Part shown: positions 17,347 through 25,554 of the stretch, piece after piece
Layout of the letters: each line of letters starts with the position of its first letter
Numbering within the stretch: position 1 is the first letter of the stretch
NCBI GenBank assembly: GCA_050248955.1
Contig: JBFWRK010000008.1
Location: 139,402 to 203,401 of the forward strand
DNA from: JBFWRK01 sp050248955
Lineage (GTDB): Bacteria > Actinomycetota > Acidimicrobiia > Acidimicrobiales > Ilumatobacteraceae
Length of the DNA: 64,000 nt
Reading direction: 5' to 3'
The notes under the pieces: model-generated
Told to the model about the DNA's origin: nothing
Databases searched by the model: none
Seen by the model: the letters and a program-made list of their open reading frames with translations, nothing else
Position numbers and translations under genes: made by a program

Positions 17347-17796
17347 GTGAACGCGGGTCCGAACGGCGAGGGCGTCGCCGCGGAGGTCCCGCTCGTCGAG
17401 CAGGTCCCGCTCTCCGAGGAGAGCGAGGCCGGCCGGCGGACACCGCTGCGCCTCGTGCTCATCGTCATCGGGATGGTCCTCCTGACGATGGCCGCGATCG
17501 CCCTGCCGTTCGTCCTGACGATGGGCGACGAGTCGACGACCTACTCGTACGTCATCCCACCCGGCACGGGCGATCTCATGGATCGCGGCGCCGATGTCGT
17601 GATCATCCCGGCCCGCCTCGACGTGCACGTGGGTGACGTCATCTCGATCGTGAACAACGACGACCGACCGCACTCGGTGGGACCGTTCTACGTCCCGGCC
17701 GGCGAGCAGCTCGAGCATCGGTTCAACGAAGTCGGCACGATCGCCGAGATCTGCACGATCCACCCGTCCGGGCGCGTCACGATCAACGTGACATGA
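17347..17796 (+). CDS. Membrane-anchored cupredoxin-like protein
   Basis: Predicted 149 residues starting at GTG 17347, one base after the PCu(A)C stop. Residues ~35-58 form one membrane span (LVLIVIGMVLLTMAAIALPF). The outer domain has a cupredoxin pattern with ligands His (DDRPHSVGPFYV), Cys (AEICTIHPSG) and His (CTIH) near the C-terminus. No axial Met is evident. It may receive or donate copper or electrons in the periplasm-equivalent space. It fits between the PCu(A)C and TlpA genes as part of one copper/redox operon. Confidence 0.7.
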   Translation: MNAGPNGEGVAAEVPLVEQVPLSEESEAGRRTPLRLVLIVIGMVLLTMAAIALPFVLTMGDESTTYSYVIPPGTGDLMDRGADVVIIPARLDVHVGDVISIVNNDDRPHSVGPFYVPAGEQLEHRFNEVGTIAEICTIHPSGRVTINVT

Positions 17797-18266
17797 GGAG
17801 GATCGTCGCACTCGTCACGCTGGTCGCGCTCGTCGCGCTCGCCGGCTGCAGTGGCGACTCGGGCGCCGAACGACTGCCGGACCGGGAGCTCACGGCAGTC
17901 GACGGCACGACGACGCTGGAGCTCAGGTCGTTGCGCGGGCAGACGGTCGTCGTGAACTTCTGGGCGACGTGGTGCGGGCCGTGCCGCTCCGAGCTGCCCG
18001 CGTTCCAGCGGGTGCACGCGGATGTCGGCGAGAGCGTCTGGTTCGTCGGCATCAACGTCGAGCGTGGTGGCGACGCGGCACAGGCCTTCCTGGACGAGCT
18101 CGGCGTCGACTTCGAGCAGTTCGTCGACCCGGAGGGCGAGCTGCTGGCAGAGCTGAACCTCATCGGGCTCCCCGTCACCGTGATCCTCGATGCTGACGGC
18201 AGCGTGCGGACCCGTCACATCGGCGCGCTCGACGAGGGCGAGCTGCGCGACCTCATCGCCGCCTAG
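17793..18266 (+). CDS. TlpA-family thioredoxin-like lipoprotein
   Basis: Predicted 157 residues. Lipobox LVALAGC (Cys 19), then a thioredoxin fold with NFWATWCGPCRSELPA (catalytic Cys 61 and 64) and the cis-Pro region GLPVTVILDADG. Such proteins keep thiols reduced in extracytoplasmic cytochrome c and CuA assembly. ATG 17793 overlaps the cupredoxin stop by 4 bp, so translation is probably coupled. It closes the four-gene operon SCO, PCu(A)C, cupredoxin, TlpA. Confidence 0.88.
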   Translation: MRRIVALVTLVALVALAGCSGDSGAERLPDRELTAVDGTTTLELRSLRGQTVVVNFWATWCGPCRSELPAFQRVHADVGESVWFVGINVERGGDAAQAFLDELGVDFEQFVDPEGELLAELNLIGLPVTVILDADGSVRTRHIGALDEGELRDLIAA

Positions 18267-18290
18267 GTTCGGCGCCGGGAGCCGACCGTC

Positions 18291-18334
18291 GATCCTGTCC
18301 TGATCCTGTCCTGATCCTGTCCTGTGTGGACAGG
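18291..18334. repeat. 11-bp triple tandem repeat ending in a hairpin
   Basis: GATCCTGTCCT occurs three times head to tail at 18291-18301, 18302-18312 and 18313-18323. The last copy forms the left arm of a perfect 7-bp hairpin, CCTGTCC (18316-18322), loop TGTGT, GGACAGG (18328-18334). It sits between the TlpA stop and the MFS promoter. It could be a terminator without a U-run or an operator for the MFS gene. Both readings are inference. Confidence 0.6.
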
Positions 18335-18370
18335 TCGCTGCCGGCGGCGGTCGGCCGTAGCGTGTCGGAC

Positions 18371-18394
18371 GTGCTCCCGCCGAGCCCACGATGA
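18371..18394 (+). CDS. Putative 7-codon leaderless leader peptide of the MFS gene
   Basis: GTG 18371 is 7 nt after a TAGCGT -10 box (18358-18363), the same geometry as leaderless genes elsewhere in the window. It opens a mini-frame reading MLPPSPR and a TGA that overlaps the MFS ATG (ATGA at 18391-18394). The Pro-Pro pair could slow ribosomes, giving translational coupling or attenuation. No experimental evidence; the alternative is that the message simply has a 20-nt leader. Confidence 0.35.
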   Translation: MLPPSPR

Positions 18395-19629
18395 CCCTGA
18401 CGCGAGCAGACACCGACGTCGCTCACCGCCCGACCGCCAGCGGCCGGGAGTTCATCGCGCTGCTCACCGCGCTCATGGCGATGGGCGCGCTCGCGATCGA
18501 CATGATGTTGCCTGCGTTCCCCGACATGCGCCGGGAGTTCGGCATGGCGGCCGACTCCGCCGAGGTCGGATGGGTCGTGACTGCCTTCTTCCTCGGTCTC
18601 GCCGTCGGACCGTGGTTGTACGGCCCGATCTCCGATCGCTCCGGCCGCCGCACGCCCCTGTTCATGGGGCTCGGCCTCTACGTCGTCGGCGCCGTGGCGG
18701 CGAGCCTCGCTCCGACGTTCGGATGGATCGTGGCCGCCCGCTTCGTGTGGGGCCTGGGCGCCGCTGCACCGCGATCGCTCAGCCTGGCGATGGTGCGCGA
18801 CCGCTACGAGGGCGAGGCGATGGCCCGCCTGATGTCGATGATCATGGCCGTCTTCCTGCTCGTGCCGATCGTCGCACCCAGCCTGGGCGCCGGCCTGAAC
18901 TCGATCGCCCCGTGGCGGATCGTCTTCTGGACCCCGGTGGTCGTGGCGCTCGGCTTGATGCTCTGGGCGCGCCGGCTCCCCGAGACGCTGACAGCCGACC
19001 ATCGACGCCCCTTCACCTGGGCTGCGGTCGTCGAGGCGAGCCGGCTCGTCGTCACGAACCGCGAGACCGTCTGCTTCACGCTGGCGATCACCTTCCTGTT
19101 CGGCGTGATGACGTCCTTCCTCGCAGGCTCCGAGCTCATCGTCGAGGACGTGTACGGCTACGGCACCTGGTTCCCGCTGTTCTTCGGCAGCATCGCCGTG
19201 CTGCTCGCCGTCAGCTCGCTCAACAACGCGCGGCTCGTCGGCCGGCTCGGCATCACCACCCTCGTACGGCGGATGGCCGTCGTCGGCGTCGTGCTCGCCG
19301 GGGTCCTCGTCGTGGTGTCGTTCACCGGATCCGGCCGGCCGAACTTCTGGTTGTTCACGCTGGCGCTGGCGATCGTGGTGCCGATGGCGCAAGGGCTCGT
19401 GCCGAACTGCAACACGGCGGCGATGATGCCGTTGCCGCACGTGGCGGGCACGGCCTCGACGATCATCGCCACGGTGACCACCGCCGGCGGCGCGCTGCTC
19501 GGCGGATTCGTGAGCAGCGCTTTCGACGGCACCGTTCGGCCGTTCGCGGTGGGGATCGCCGTCTACGTCGTGATCGCCGCCTTGTTCATCCTGGTCGGCG
19601 CGACCGGTGGCAGGCGGCTCAACCGGTAG
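18391..19629 (+). CDS. MFS transporter, Bcr/CflA-like drug:H+ antiporter family
   Basis: Predicted 412 residues with about 12 membrane spans. The first loop carries the MFS motif YGPISDRSGRRTPLFMGLGL. AIDMMLPAFPDMRREFGM in the first span resembles the Bcr/CflA group (DxxLPAxP). Likely exports hydrophobic drugs or metabolites by proton antiport. It converges on mftBC with an 11-bp overlap of 3' ends. A role in exporting mycofactocin has no support beyond position. Confidence 0.85.
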   Translation: MTLTRADTDVAHRPTASGREFIALLTALMAMGALAIDMMLPAFPDMRREFGMAADSAEVGWVVTAFFLGLAVGPWLYGPISDRSGRRTPLFMGLGLYVVGAVAASLAPTFGWIVAARFVWGLGAAAPRSLSLAMVRDRYEGEAMARLMSMIMAVFLLVPIVAPSLGAGLNSIAPWRIVFWTPVVVALGLMLWARRLPETLTADHRRPFTWAAVVEASRLVVTNRETVCFTLAITFLFGVMTSFLAGSELIVEDVYGYGTWFPLFFGSIAVLLAVSSLNNARLVGRLGITTLVRRMAVVGVVLAGVLVVVSFTGSGRPNFWLFTLALAIVVPMAQGLVPNCNTAAMMPLPHVAGTASTIIATVTTAGGALLGGFVSSAFDGTVRPFAVGIAVYVVIAALFILVGATGGRRLNR

Positions 19630-21100
19630 CGACGGCCTTGCGGACGAAGCTGACCGGCTTGGAGTGATCCATCGCCGGCTTGGGCACGATGCCCGCCGGG
19701 ACCGCCGCCAGCAGCTCTTCGCCGTACCCGCTGACGCACTCGGGGTCGGGGCCGTCGAGCGGCAGGCCGGTGAAGAACTTCGCTGCCATGCACCCGCCCT
19801 GGCACGAGTCGTAGTTGCCGCAGCTCGTGCACGCGCCGGCGGACTCGGGCTCGCGCAGCGAACGGAACAGCTCGCTGTGCTTCCACACGTGGGCGAAACC
19901 ACCCTCGTCGCGCACTGATCCGGCCTTGAACTGGTCGTGGATGACGAACGGGCAGGCGTAGACGTCGCCGATCGGGTCGATCAGGCAGACCACGCGGCCG
20001 GCGCCGCACATGTTCAGCCCGGGCAGCGGCTCGCCGAGCGCGTTGAGGTGGAAGAAGGAGTCACCGGTCAGCACGTCCTCGCCGTGGGCGAGCAGCCAGT
20101 GGTAGATGTCGCGCTGCTGCGCGGACGTCGGGTGGAGCTCGTGCCACGAGTCGGCGCCGCGGCCGGACGGACGCAGGCGGGTGACCCGCAGCTGCGCGCC
20201 GTACGAGTCGGCGAGTGCCTTGAACCGGTCGAGCTGCACCACGTTGTGCCGGGTGACGACGATCGAGATCTTGAACGGGCCGAAGCCGGCCGCAGCGAGG
20301 TGGTCCATCGCTCGGCGCGCCTGGGCGTACGAGCCGTCGCCGCGCACCGCGTCGTTCGTCTCGGCATCGATGCCGTCGAGGCTGATCTGGATGTCGAGGT
20401 AGTCCATCGCGGCGAGACGACGAGCTCTGGCGGCGTCGATGAAGGCGCCGTTCGTCGAGAACTTCACGCCGATGCCCTGGTCGATCGAGTACTCGACGAT
20501 CTCGAAGAAGTCGCGTCGGATCATCGGCTCGCCGCCACCGATGTTGATGTAGAAGACCTGCAGCTCGCGCAGCTCGTCGAGCACACGCTTCGCCGCGGCC
20601 GTGCTCAGCTCGCGCGGATCCCGCTGGCCGGACGACGACAGGCAGTGCACGCAGGCGAGGTTGCAGGCGTACGTCAGCTCCCACGTCAGGCAGATCGGCG
20701 CGTCGAGCCCCCGCTTCAACTCGCTCACGAGTTCGGTCACGGGCGGTGCTCCTGTGGGTCGGGTTGCCGGTCCGCCGGCGAGTCTGCTCGTGGGTCGGCA
20801 CGTGGGCCCGGGCGTGTCGGGGCGTTCGCGCAGCACCTCGGAGTCGGTGAGCGAGGCGAGCGCCGTCACGAACGTCGGCCAGCGCGCCGGGGCGATGCCG
20901 CAGGCATCGAGGGTCTCGGCCAATGAACCGTGCTCGCCGAGCGAGCGCACGACGTTCACGACGTCCGGGTGCTTGAGGAAGATCAGGCGGCGGTTCCCGT
21001 AGTGGTACGCGAGCGCGCCGAACGGTTCGGGCCGGAGCGCCACCTTGGGGTGGAGCTCGAGGGATGACCCGAGCGCGACCGTCAACTCAGTAGACGCCAC
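19619..21100 (-). CDS. mftBC: MftB-MftC fusion: mycofactocin peptide chaperone fused to radical SAM maturase
   Basis: One uninterrupted 493-codon frame. Residues ~1-92 are MftB (PqqD-like RiPP recognition element: LHPKVALRPEPFGALAYHYG). Residues 93-120 are a Pro/Gly/Thr linker. Residues 121-493 are MftC: DAPICLTWELTYACNLACVH with the CxxxCxxC cluster at Cys 146/150/153, INIGGGEP, and a SPASM region (CGAGRVVC, CPF, CTSCGNYDSCQGGCMAAKFF). MftC oxidatively decarboxylates and crosslinks the Val-Tyr end of MftA; MftB presents the peptide. These are separate genes in mycobacteria. Start GTG 21100 overlaps mftA by 14 bp (TTG 21085 is the alternative). An AGGAG box 8 nt before in-frame GTG 20740 could also yield free MftC. 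Confidence 0.88.
   Translation of the reverse strand: MASTELTVALGSSLELHPKVALRPEPFGALAYHYGNRRLIFLKHPDVVNVVRSLGEHGSLAETLDACGIAPARWPTFVTALASLTDSEVLRERPDTPGPTCRPTSRLAGGPATRPTGAPPVTELVSELKRGLDAPICLTWELTYACNLACVHCLSSSGQRDPRELSTAAAKRVLDELRELQVFYINIGGGEPMIRRDFFEIVEYSIDQGIGVKFSTNGAFIDAARARRLAAMDYLDIQISLDGIDAETNDAVRGDGSYAQARRAMDHLAAAGFGPFKISIVVTRHNVVQLDRFKALADSYGAQLRVTRLRPSGRGADSWHELHPTSAQQRDIYHWLLAHGEDVLTGDSFFHLNALGEPLPGLNMCGAGRVVCLIDPIGDVYACPFVIHDQFKAGSVRDEGGFAHVWKHSELFRSLREPESAGACTSCGNYDSCQGGCMAAKFFTGLPLDGPDPECVSGYGEELLAAVPAGIVPKPAMDHSKPVSFVRKAVATG
20740..20753 (-). promoter_or_regulatory. Internal ribosome-binding site and GTG start for stand-alone MftC
   Basis: On the reverse strand AGGAG (20753-20749) is followed by 8 nt and then GTG ending the site (start base 20740). 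It is in frame and begins VTELVSELKRGLDAPICLTW, where separate MftC proteins normally start. A functional site here would make the locus produce both fused MftBC and free MftC. Confidence 0.55.
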
Positions 21101-21242
21101 ACATGCCGTCGATCGAGATCTCCTCGATGAGGAGCTCCTCCTCGACGAGGTCGGCGGCGACGGGGTCGGCAGCGACCGCCTCGCTACCGGTGACGGTGTC
21201 CGCGGCGGTGTCGGCGACGGCGACGTTGGTGTCCTGCTCCAT
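21087..21242 (-). CDS. mftA: Mycofactocin precursor peptide
   Basis: Predicted 51-residue peptide starting MEQDTNVAVADTAADTVTGS and ending EEISIDGMCGVY. The C-terminal IDGMCGVY is the invariant mycofactocin core; MftC acts on its last Val and Tyr, and later steps release the redox cofactor from those two residues. The acidic EEELLIEE stretch before it is the usual recognition region. A TACGCT -10 box (21251-21256, reverse strand) lies 8 nt upstream of the ATG, so the transcript is probably leaderless. It is the first gene of mftA-mftBC and divergent from helD. No mftR-type regulator is adjacent. Confidence 0.95.
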   Translation of the reverse strand: MEQDTNVAVADTAADTVTGSEAVAADPVAADLVEEELLIEEISIDGMCGVY

Positions 21243-21321
21243 GGCCGGGAAGCGTAGGGGGAATTCGCCGCCGGAGCCATGCGAGGGGTCGCTACGATCG
21301 CTGTCCCCCCAGGAGCATCCG

Positions 21322-23346
21322 ATGTCCACTGACGCGCCCCTCTTCCCAGAGCTCGACCAGGAACGCGACCGGCTCGCGTTCGCGCGCGCCTGTCGGGACT
21401 CGATGATCGAGCGGCTCACGCGTGTCGATCCCAACGGCGCCGCTGACGAGATCACGAAGCAGTACATCGAGATGACGGTCGCGGACGCGCTCGCCGACCT
21501 CCGCACTCCCGGCGCCGGCGACTTCTTCGGGCGCATCGACGAGGAGGGTGGCGACAGCTGGTACGTCGGCCGCCGCCACATCGAGACCGCCGAGCACGAC
21601 CCGGTGGTCGTCGACTGGCGGGCACCGATCGCGGCGCCGTTCTACCGGGCGACGGTGGCCGACCCGTTCGGGCTCCGGTTCCGCCGCCGCTTCACGCTTG
21701 GGGTCGGAGACCGGCCGGCGACGGATGGGCAGGAGCGCGACAACGGCGCAACCGAGATCACGGCCTACCTCGACGAGCACCTCGACGACCCCGACGCGCA
21801 CGACGGCGCGAGTGGCATCCCCGACCCGGTGCTGGCGGAGATCGGCGCCGCGCGAACCGGCGCGATGCGCGAGATCGTCGCCACCATCCAGGCCGAGCAG
21901 GACATCGTCATCCGTGCCCCGCTCGACGGCTGCCTGATCGTCCAGGGTGGTCCGGGCACGGGCAAGACCGCCGTCGGCCTGCACCGTGCCGCCTACCTGC
22001 TGTTCGAGCACCGGCGGCGGCTCTCCCGCGACGGCGTCCTCGTCGTCGGGCCGAACCGCGCCTTCCTCGAGTACATCGCCAACGTGCTGCCCAGCCTCGG
22101 GGAGCGGTCCGTCCAGCAGCGCACCATCGTCGAACTAGCGTCGCCTCGGGTGGACGTCGACGGGGCCGATCCGACCGATGTGGCGCGGCTCAAGGGCGAC
22201 GCCCGGCTGCTCGCCGTGCTCGAGCGCGCGGTCCGCGACTGCATCAGCCCACCGTCCGAGGGAGTCAGGGTGCCGCTCGGCGCTCGCACCATCGTGTTCG
22301 AGGCGGAGGACATCGCCGGCTGGATCACGGAGGCGCTCGCCGGTTCGGCGCCGATCAACCGGCGCCGGGACGGCTTGCGGGCACTCGCCCAGCGGGAGCT
22401 GCTCCGCCGCACCGGCAACGACGACGCGTGGACGAAGGCCGAGCCGCTGCGCAAGGCGCTCGACAAGGCGTGGCCACCGCTGCGCCCGCTGCCGATCGTG
22501 GAACGCGTGCTCGGTCGCCCCGAGGTGCTCGCCGTCGCGGCCGGCGGGCTGCTCTCGGCCGACGAGCAGCAGGCGATCACGACCCGCACCGGGCGCCACA
22601 AGCGCTGGACCGCGGCAGACCAGCTCCTGCTCGACGAGGCGAACTCGATCCTCAACGGGCCGAAGTCGACGTTCGGCCATGTCGTGGTGGACGAGGCGCA
22701 GGATCTCTCGGCGGTCGGGTTGCGGGCGATCGGCCGGCGATCGACGACGGGCTCGTTCACGATCCTCGGCGACCTCGCGCAGTCGACGACCCCTGCCGGC
22801 CAGGCGGGCTGGGATGCGGTGCGCTCCCACCTCGACGTGCCGGTCGCGCAGACCGCCGTGCTCACGGTCGGTTACCGCGTGCCGGCCGGCATCCTCGAGC
22901 ACGCGAACCGGCTCCTCCCGCTGACCGGCGTCGACGTGCCGGCGAGCCGGTCGGTCCGCGAGACCGGTGCCGAGCCGCAGGTGCTGGTCGACGCCGATGC
23001 GGGCATCGCCGAGCTCGTCGCCAGAGCGGTGGAGGCGCTGCGCCACCACCACCGGCTGATCGGTGTCGTCGCCCCCGATGCCTGGCACGATCCGATCACC
23101 GAGACGCTGGCGCGCCATGGCCGGCGGACCGTCGACCACGTGCAGCAGCTCGCTGACGACGAGATCGCGATGTTCAGCCCGGAGGCGGTGAAGGGCCTCG
23201 AGTTCGACGGCGTCGTCGTCGCCGCGCCGCACGAGATCCTCGACGGGACGCCCCGCGGGGCGCGCCTGCTCTACGTGGCGATGACCCGCGCCGTGCAGGA
23301 GCTGTACCTGGTCAGCGACCGACCACTCCCGCCGCCGCTCGGCTGA
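21322..23346 (+). CDS. helD: HelD-like UvrD/Rep-family helicase (RNA polymerase recycling factor)
   Basis: Predicted 674 residues. An N-terminal coiled region (LDQERDRLAFARACRDSMIE) and RRHIETAEHDPVVVDWRAPI precede an SF1 ATPase split by an insertion: Walker A GGPGTGKTA at 209-216, Walker B VVVDEAQDLS, LGDLAQST, and the late motifs KGLEFDGVVV and RLLYVAMTRAVQELY. Actinobacterial HelD removes stalled RNA polymerase from DNA and can displace rifampicin. AGGAG lies 6 nt before ATG 21322. It is divergent from mftA (79 bp) with a TACGAT -10 box inside that gap. A function in mycofactocin metabolism is not implied. Confidence 0.87.
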   Translation: MSTDAPLFPELDQERDRLAFARACRDSMIERLTRVDPNGAADEITKQYIEMTVADALADLRTPGAGDFFGRIDEEGGDSWYVGRRHIETAEHDPVVVDWRAPIAAPFYRATVADPFGLRFRRRFTLGVGDRPATDGQERDNGATEITAYLDEHLDDPDAHDGASGIPDPVLAEIGAARTGAMREIVATIQAEQDIVIRAPLDGCLIVQGGPGTGKTAVGLHRAAYLLFEHRRRLSRDGVLVVGPNRAFLEYIANVLPSLGERSVQQRTIVELASPRVDVDGADPTDVARLKGDARLLAVLERAVRDCISPPSEGVRVPLGARTIVFEAEDIAGWITEALAGSAPINRRRDGLRALAQRELLRRTGNDDAWTKAEPLRKALDKAWPPLRPLPIVERVLGRPEVLAVAAGGLLSADEQQAITTRTGRHKRWTAADQLLLDEANSILNGPKSTFGHVVVDEAQDLSAVGLRAIGRRSTTGSFTILGDLAQSTTPAGQAGWDAVRSHLDVPVAQTAVLTVGYRVPAGILEHANRLLPLTGVDVPASRSVRETGAEPQVLVDADAGIAELVARAVEALRHHHRLIGVVAPDAWHDPITETLARHGRRTVDHVQQLADDEIAMFSPEAVKGLEFDGVVVAAPHEILDGTPRGARLLYVAMTRAVQELYLVSDRPLPPPLG

Positions 23347-23415
23347 GCTGGCCGCCCGCCGTTGTTGGTACGGTGCCAGCGTTCATCGGTTCGTGCTTGT
23401 TCGGGGGGTTCGTTG

Positions 23416-24528
23416 ATGAAGACCAAGGCCGCTGTCCTGTGGGAAGTGAATGCGCCGTGGAGCGTCGAGGAGATCGAGCTCGACCCGCCCGGACCCGGTG
23501 AGGTGCTGGTGAAGCTGGCCGCCTCGGGCATGTGCCACTCCGACGAGCACCTCGTCACCGGTGACCTGCCGTTCCAGCTCCCCATCATCGGCGGGCACGA
23601 GGGGGCTGGCATCGTGCAAGAGGTCGGCACCGGAGTGAGCTGGCTGCAGCCGGGCGACCACGTGGTGTTCGGGTTCATCCCGTCGTGCGGACGCTGCCCG
23701 AGCTGCTCGACCGGCCACCAGAACCTGTGCGACTACGGCGCGCTCATGGGCGTCGGCAGGCAGATCGCCGACGGCACCTCCCGGCACCACGCGAAGGGTG
23801 AGGACCTCGGCCTCATGTGCCTGCTCGGCACGTTCGGTCACCACACGGTGGTGAACGAGGCGAGCTGCATCAAGATCGAGGACGACGTCCCGCTCGACCG
23901 GGCCTGCCTGCTCGGGTGCGGCGTCGTGACCGGTTGGGGATCGTCGGTGTACGCGGCCGAGGTGAAGCCCGGTGACACGGTGGCGGTCGTCGGCGTGGGC
24001 GGGATCGGTGCCAACGCGATCCAGGGCGCCCGTCTCGCCGGGGCGACGCGCATCATCGCGATCGACCCGATCGAGTTCAAGCGCGAGAAGGCGATGGAGT
24101 TCGGTGCCACGCACACCGCGTCGTCGATGGCCGAGGCGCTCCCGCTGATCCAGGAGCTCTCCTGGGGCACGATGGCGAACAAGGTCATCATGACGATGGG
24201 TGTCGGCAGCGGTGAGGTGATGGCCGAAGCACTGGCGCTGACGGCGAAGCGCGGCCGCGTCGTCGTGACGAACATCCACCCGGCGATGGAGATGTCGGCG
24301 TCGATGAGCCTGCTCGACCTGACGCTGATGGAGAAGCAGGTCGTCGGCTCGCTGTTCGGCTCGGGCAACCCGCGTGCCGACATCCCGAAGCTGCTCGGGC
24401 TGTACCGCGAGGGACAGCTCGATCTCGACGGGCTCGTCACGAACACCTACCCGCTCGAGGGCGTCAACGAGGGGTACGACGCGATGCGCGCGGGCACGAA
24501 CATCCGCGGCGTGCTCGTCTACGACTGA
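23416..24528 (+). CDS. NDMA-dependent alcohol dehydrogenase (mycofactocin-linked nicotinoprotein), copy 1
   Basis: Predicted 370 residues of the zinc MDR family. Catalytic zinc ligands: Cys 40 (GMCHSDEH) and His 61-Glu 62 (GGHEGAG). Structural zinc: CGRCPSCSTGHQNLC (Cys 91, 94, 97, 105). NAD fold: VGVGGIGANAIQGARLAG. SLFGSGNPRADIPKLLGLYR is typical of the Rxyl_3153/NDMA-dependent group. These enzymes keep NAD bound and need an outside acceptor; mycofactocin is the established physiological one in mycobacteria. ATG 23416 gives the family start MKTKAAVLW. Its proximity to mftA-mftBC supports a client role. Confidence 0.88.
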   Translation: MKTKAAVLWEVNAPWSVEEIELDPPGPGEVLVKLAASGMCHSDEHLVTGDLPFQLPIIGGHEGAGIVQEVGTGVSWLQPGDHVVFGFIPSCGRCPSCSTGHQNLCDYGALMGVGRQIADGTSRHHAKGEDLGLMCLLGTFGHHTVVNEASCIKIEDDVPLDRACLLGCGVVTGWGSSVYAAEVKPGDTVAVVGVGGIGANAIQGARLAGATRIIAIDPIEFKREKAMEFGATHTASSMAEALPLIQELSWGTMANKVIMTMGVGSGEVMAEALALTAKRGRVVVTNIHPAMEMSASMSLLDLTLMEKQVVGSLFGSGNPRADIPKLLGLYREGQLDLDGLVTNTYPLEGVNEGYDAMRAGTNIRGVLVYD

Positions 24529-24629
24529 CGAGATCCGGGTTCGACATCCGCGCCGGCCTCCGGGAACCGGGACGCCTGTCGCGTCGTCTCATGGACGAGC
24601 AACCATGCTCGGACCGTCAGGAGGCCGTC

Positions 24630-25448
24630 ATGCGGCGCATCGTTCCCGTTCTCGTCCCTGTTCTCGGATCCGTCCTGTTGCTCGCAGCCTGTGCCGGCAG
24701 CGGCGATGGGGACGGTGACACGGCCAGCACACCGGGACTCACCGGTGACAGCACCGCGGTCGCTGCGGCATCGTCGGACACCTCGTCGAGCTCCGCCGGC
24801 GACGGCGGCGCGACCGGTTCGTCGACGTCCGGCATCACGGTGAGCGGCGTCGGCACCGTCCTCGGACGGCCCGACACGATGACCGTCACGATCGGCGTGA
24901 ACGTCGTGCGGCCGACTGTGAGCGCGGCGACGACCGACGCCGCAGCGAGCGCGACGGCGTTGTTCGACGCGTTGAAGGCGGCCGGCGTCGCCGACGAGGA
25001 CATCCAGACCCAGGACTACAGCATCTGGCCCCAGTACCGATATGACGAGGGCAAGTCCCCCGAGCTCACGGGCTATCAGGTGGCGAACACTGTGGTTGCC
25101 AAGATCCGCGACGTCGATGCCGCAGGCACGGTGATCGATGCCGCGGTCGCCGCCGGCGGTGACAGCTCGATCGTCCAAGGCATCGGGTTCTCCGTCGAGG
25201 ACGACACCGAGCGGCTCGCCGAGGCGAGGGCCAAGGCGTTCGCCGATGCCAAGGCCAAGGCCGAGCAGTTGGCCGAACTGGCCGGCGTCGAGCTCGGGCG
25301 CGTGGTGCAGATGGCGGAGACGATCGGCGGGCAATCGCCGCTCGCCGGCATCGAGTCCGCCGCCGCCGACGCGGCATCCCGGACGCCGATCGAGGCCGGA
25401 CAGGTGGCGTCCGAGGTCCGCGTGGACGTCGTGTTCGCGATCGGCTGA
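24630..25448 (+). CDS. SIMPL (DUF541) domain lipoprotein
   Basis: Predicted 272 residues. Lipobox LLLAACAG, a Ser/Thr/Gly linker to about residue 65, then a SIMPL domain: ITVSGVGTVLGRPDTMTVTI, LFDALKAAGVADEDIQTQDY, and RAKAFADAKAKAEQLAELAG before VDVVFAIG. SIMPL/BP26-type proteins form extracytoplasmic oligomeric channels or scaffolds, and their function is poorly known. AGGAGG lies 5 nt before ATG 24630. It sits between the two NDMA-ADH genes on the same strand. Whether this placement is functional is unknown. Confidence 0.82.
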   Translation: MRRIVPVLVPVLGSVLLLAACAGSGDGDGDTASTPGLTGDSTAVAAASSDTSSSSAGDGGATGSSTSGITVSGVGTVLGRPDTMTVTIGVNVVRPTVSAATTDAAASATALFDALKAAGVADEDIQTQDYSIWPQYRYDEGKSPELTGYQVANTVVAKIRDVDAAGTVIDAAVAAGGDSSIVQGIGFSVEDDTERLAEARAKAFADAKAKAEQLAELAGVELGRVVQMAETIGGQSPLAGIESAAADAASRTPIEAGQVASEVRVDVVFAIG

Positions 25449-25554
25449 ATTCGACTCGGCCTGACTCGGCCCGACTCGGCGCCGCGGACCTCCCTCGCAG
25501 TAGCGTGCCGGGCGTCGATCGGACGTGATCGATCGGACATGGGGGTCGGAGACG

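Noticed and set aside
18391..19629. The MFS gene as a mycofactocin exporter or MftG-like component
   Set aside because: It resembles Bcr/CflA pumps and is convergent to mftBC; nothing but adjacency supports the link.
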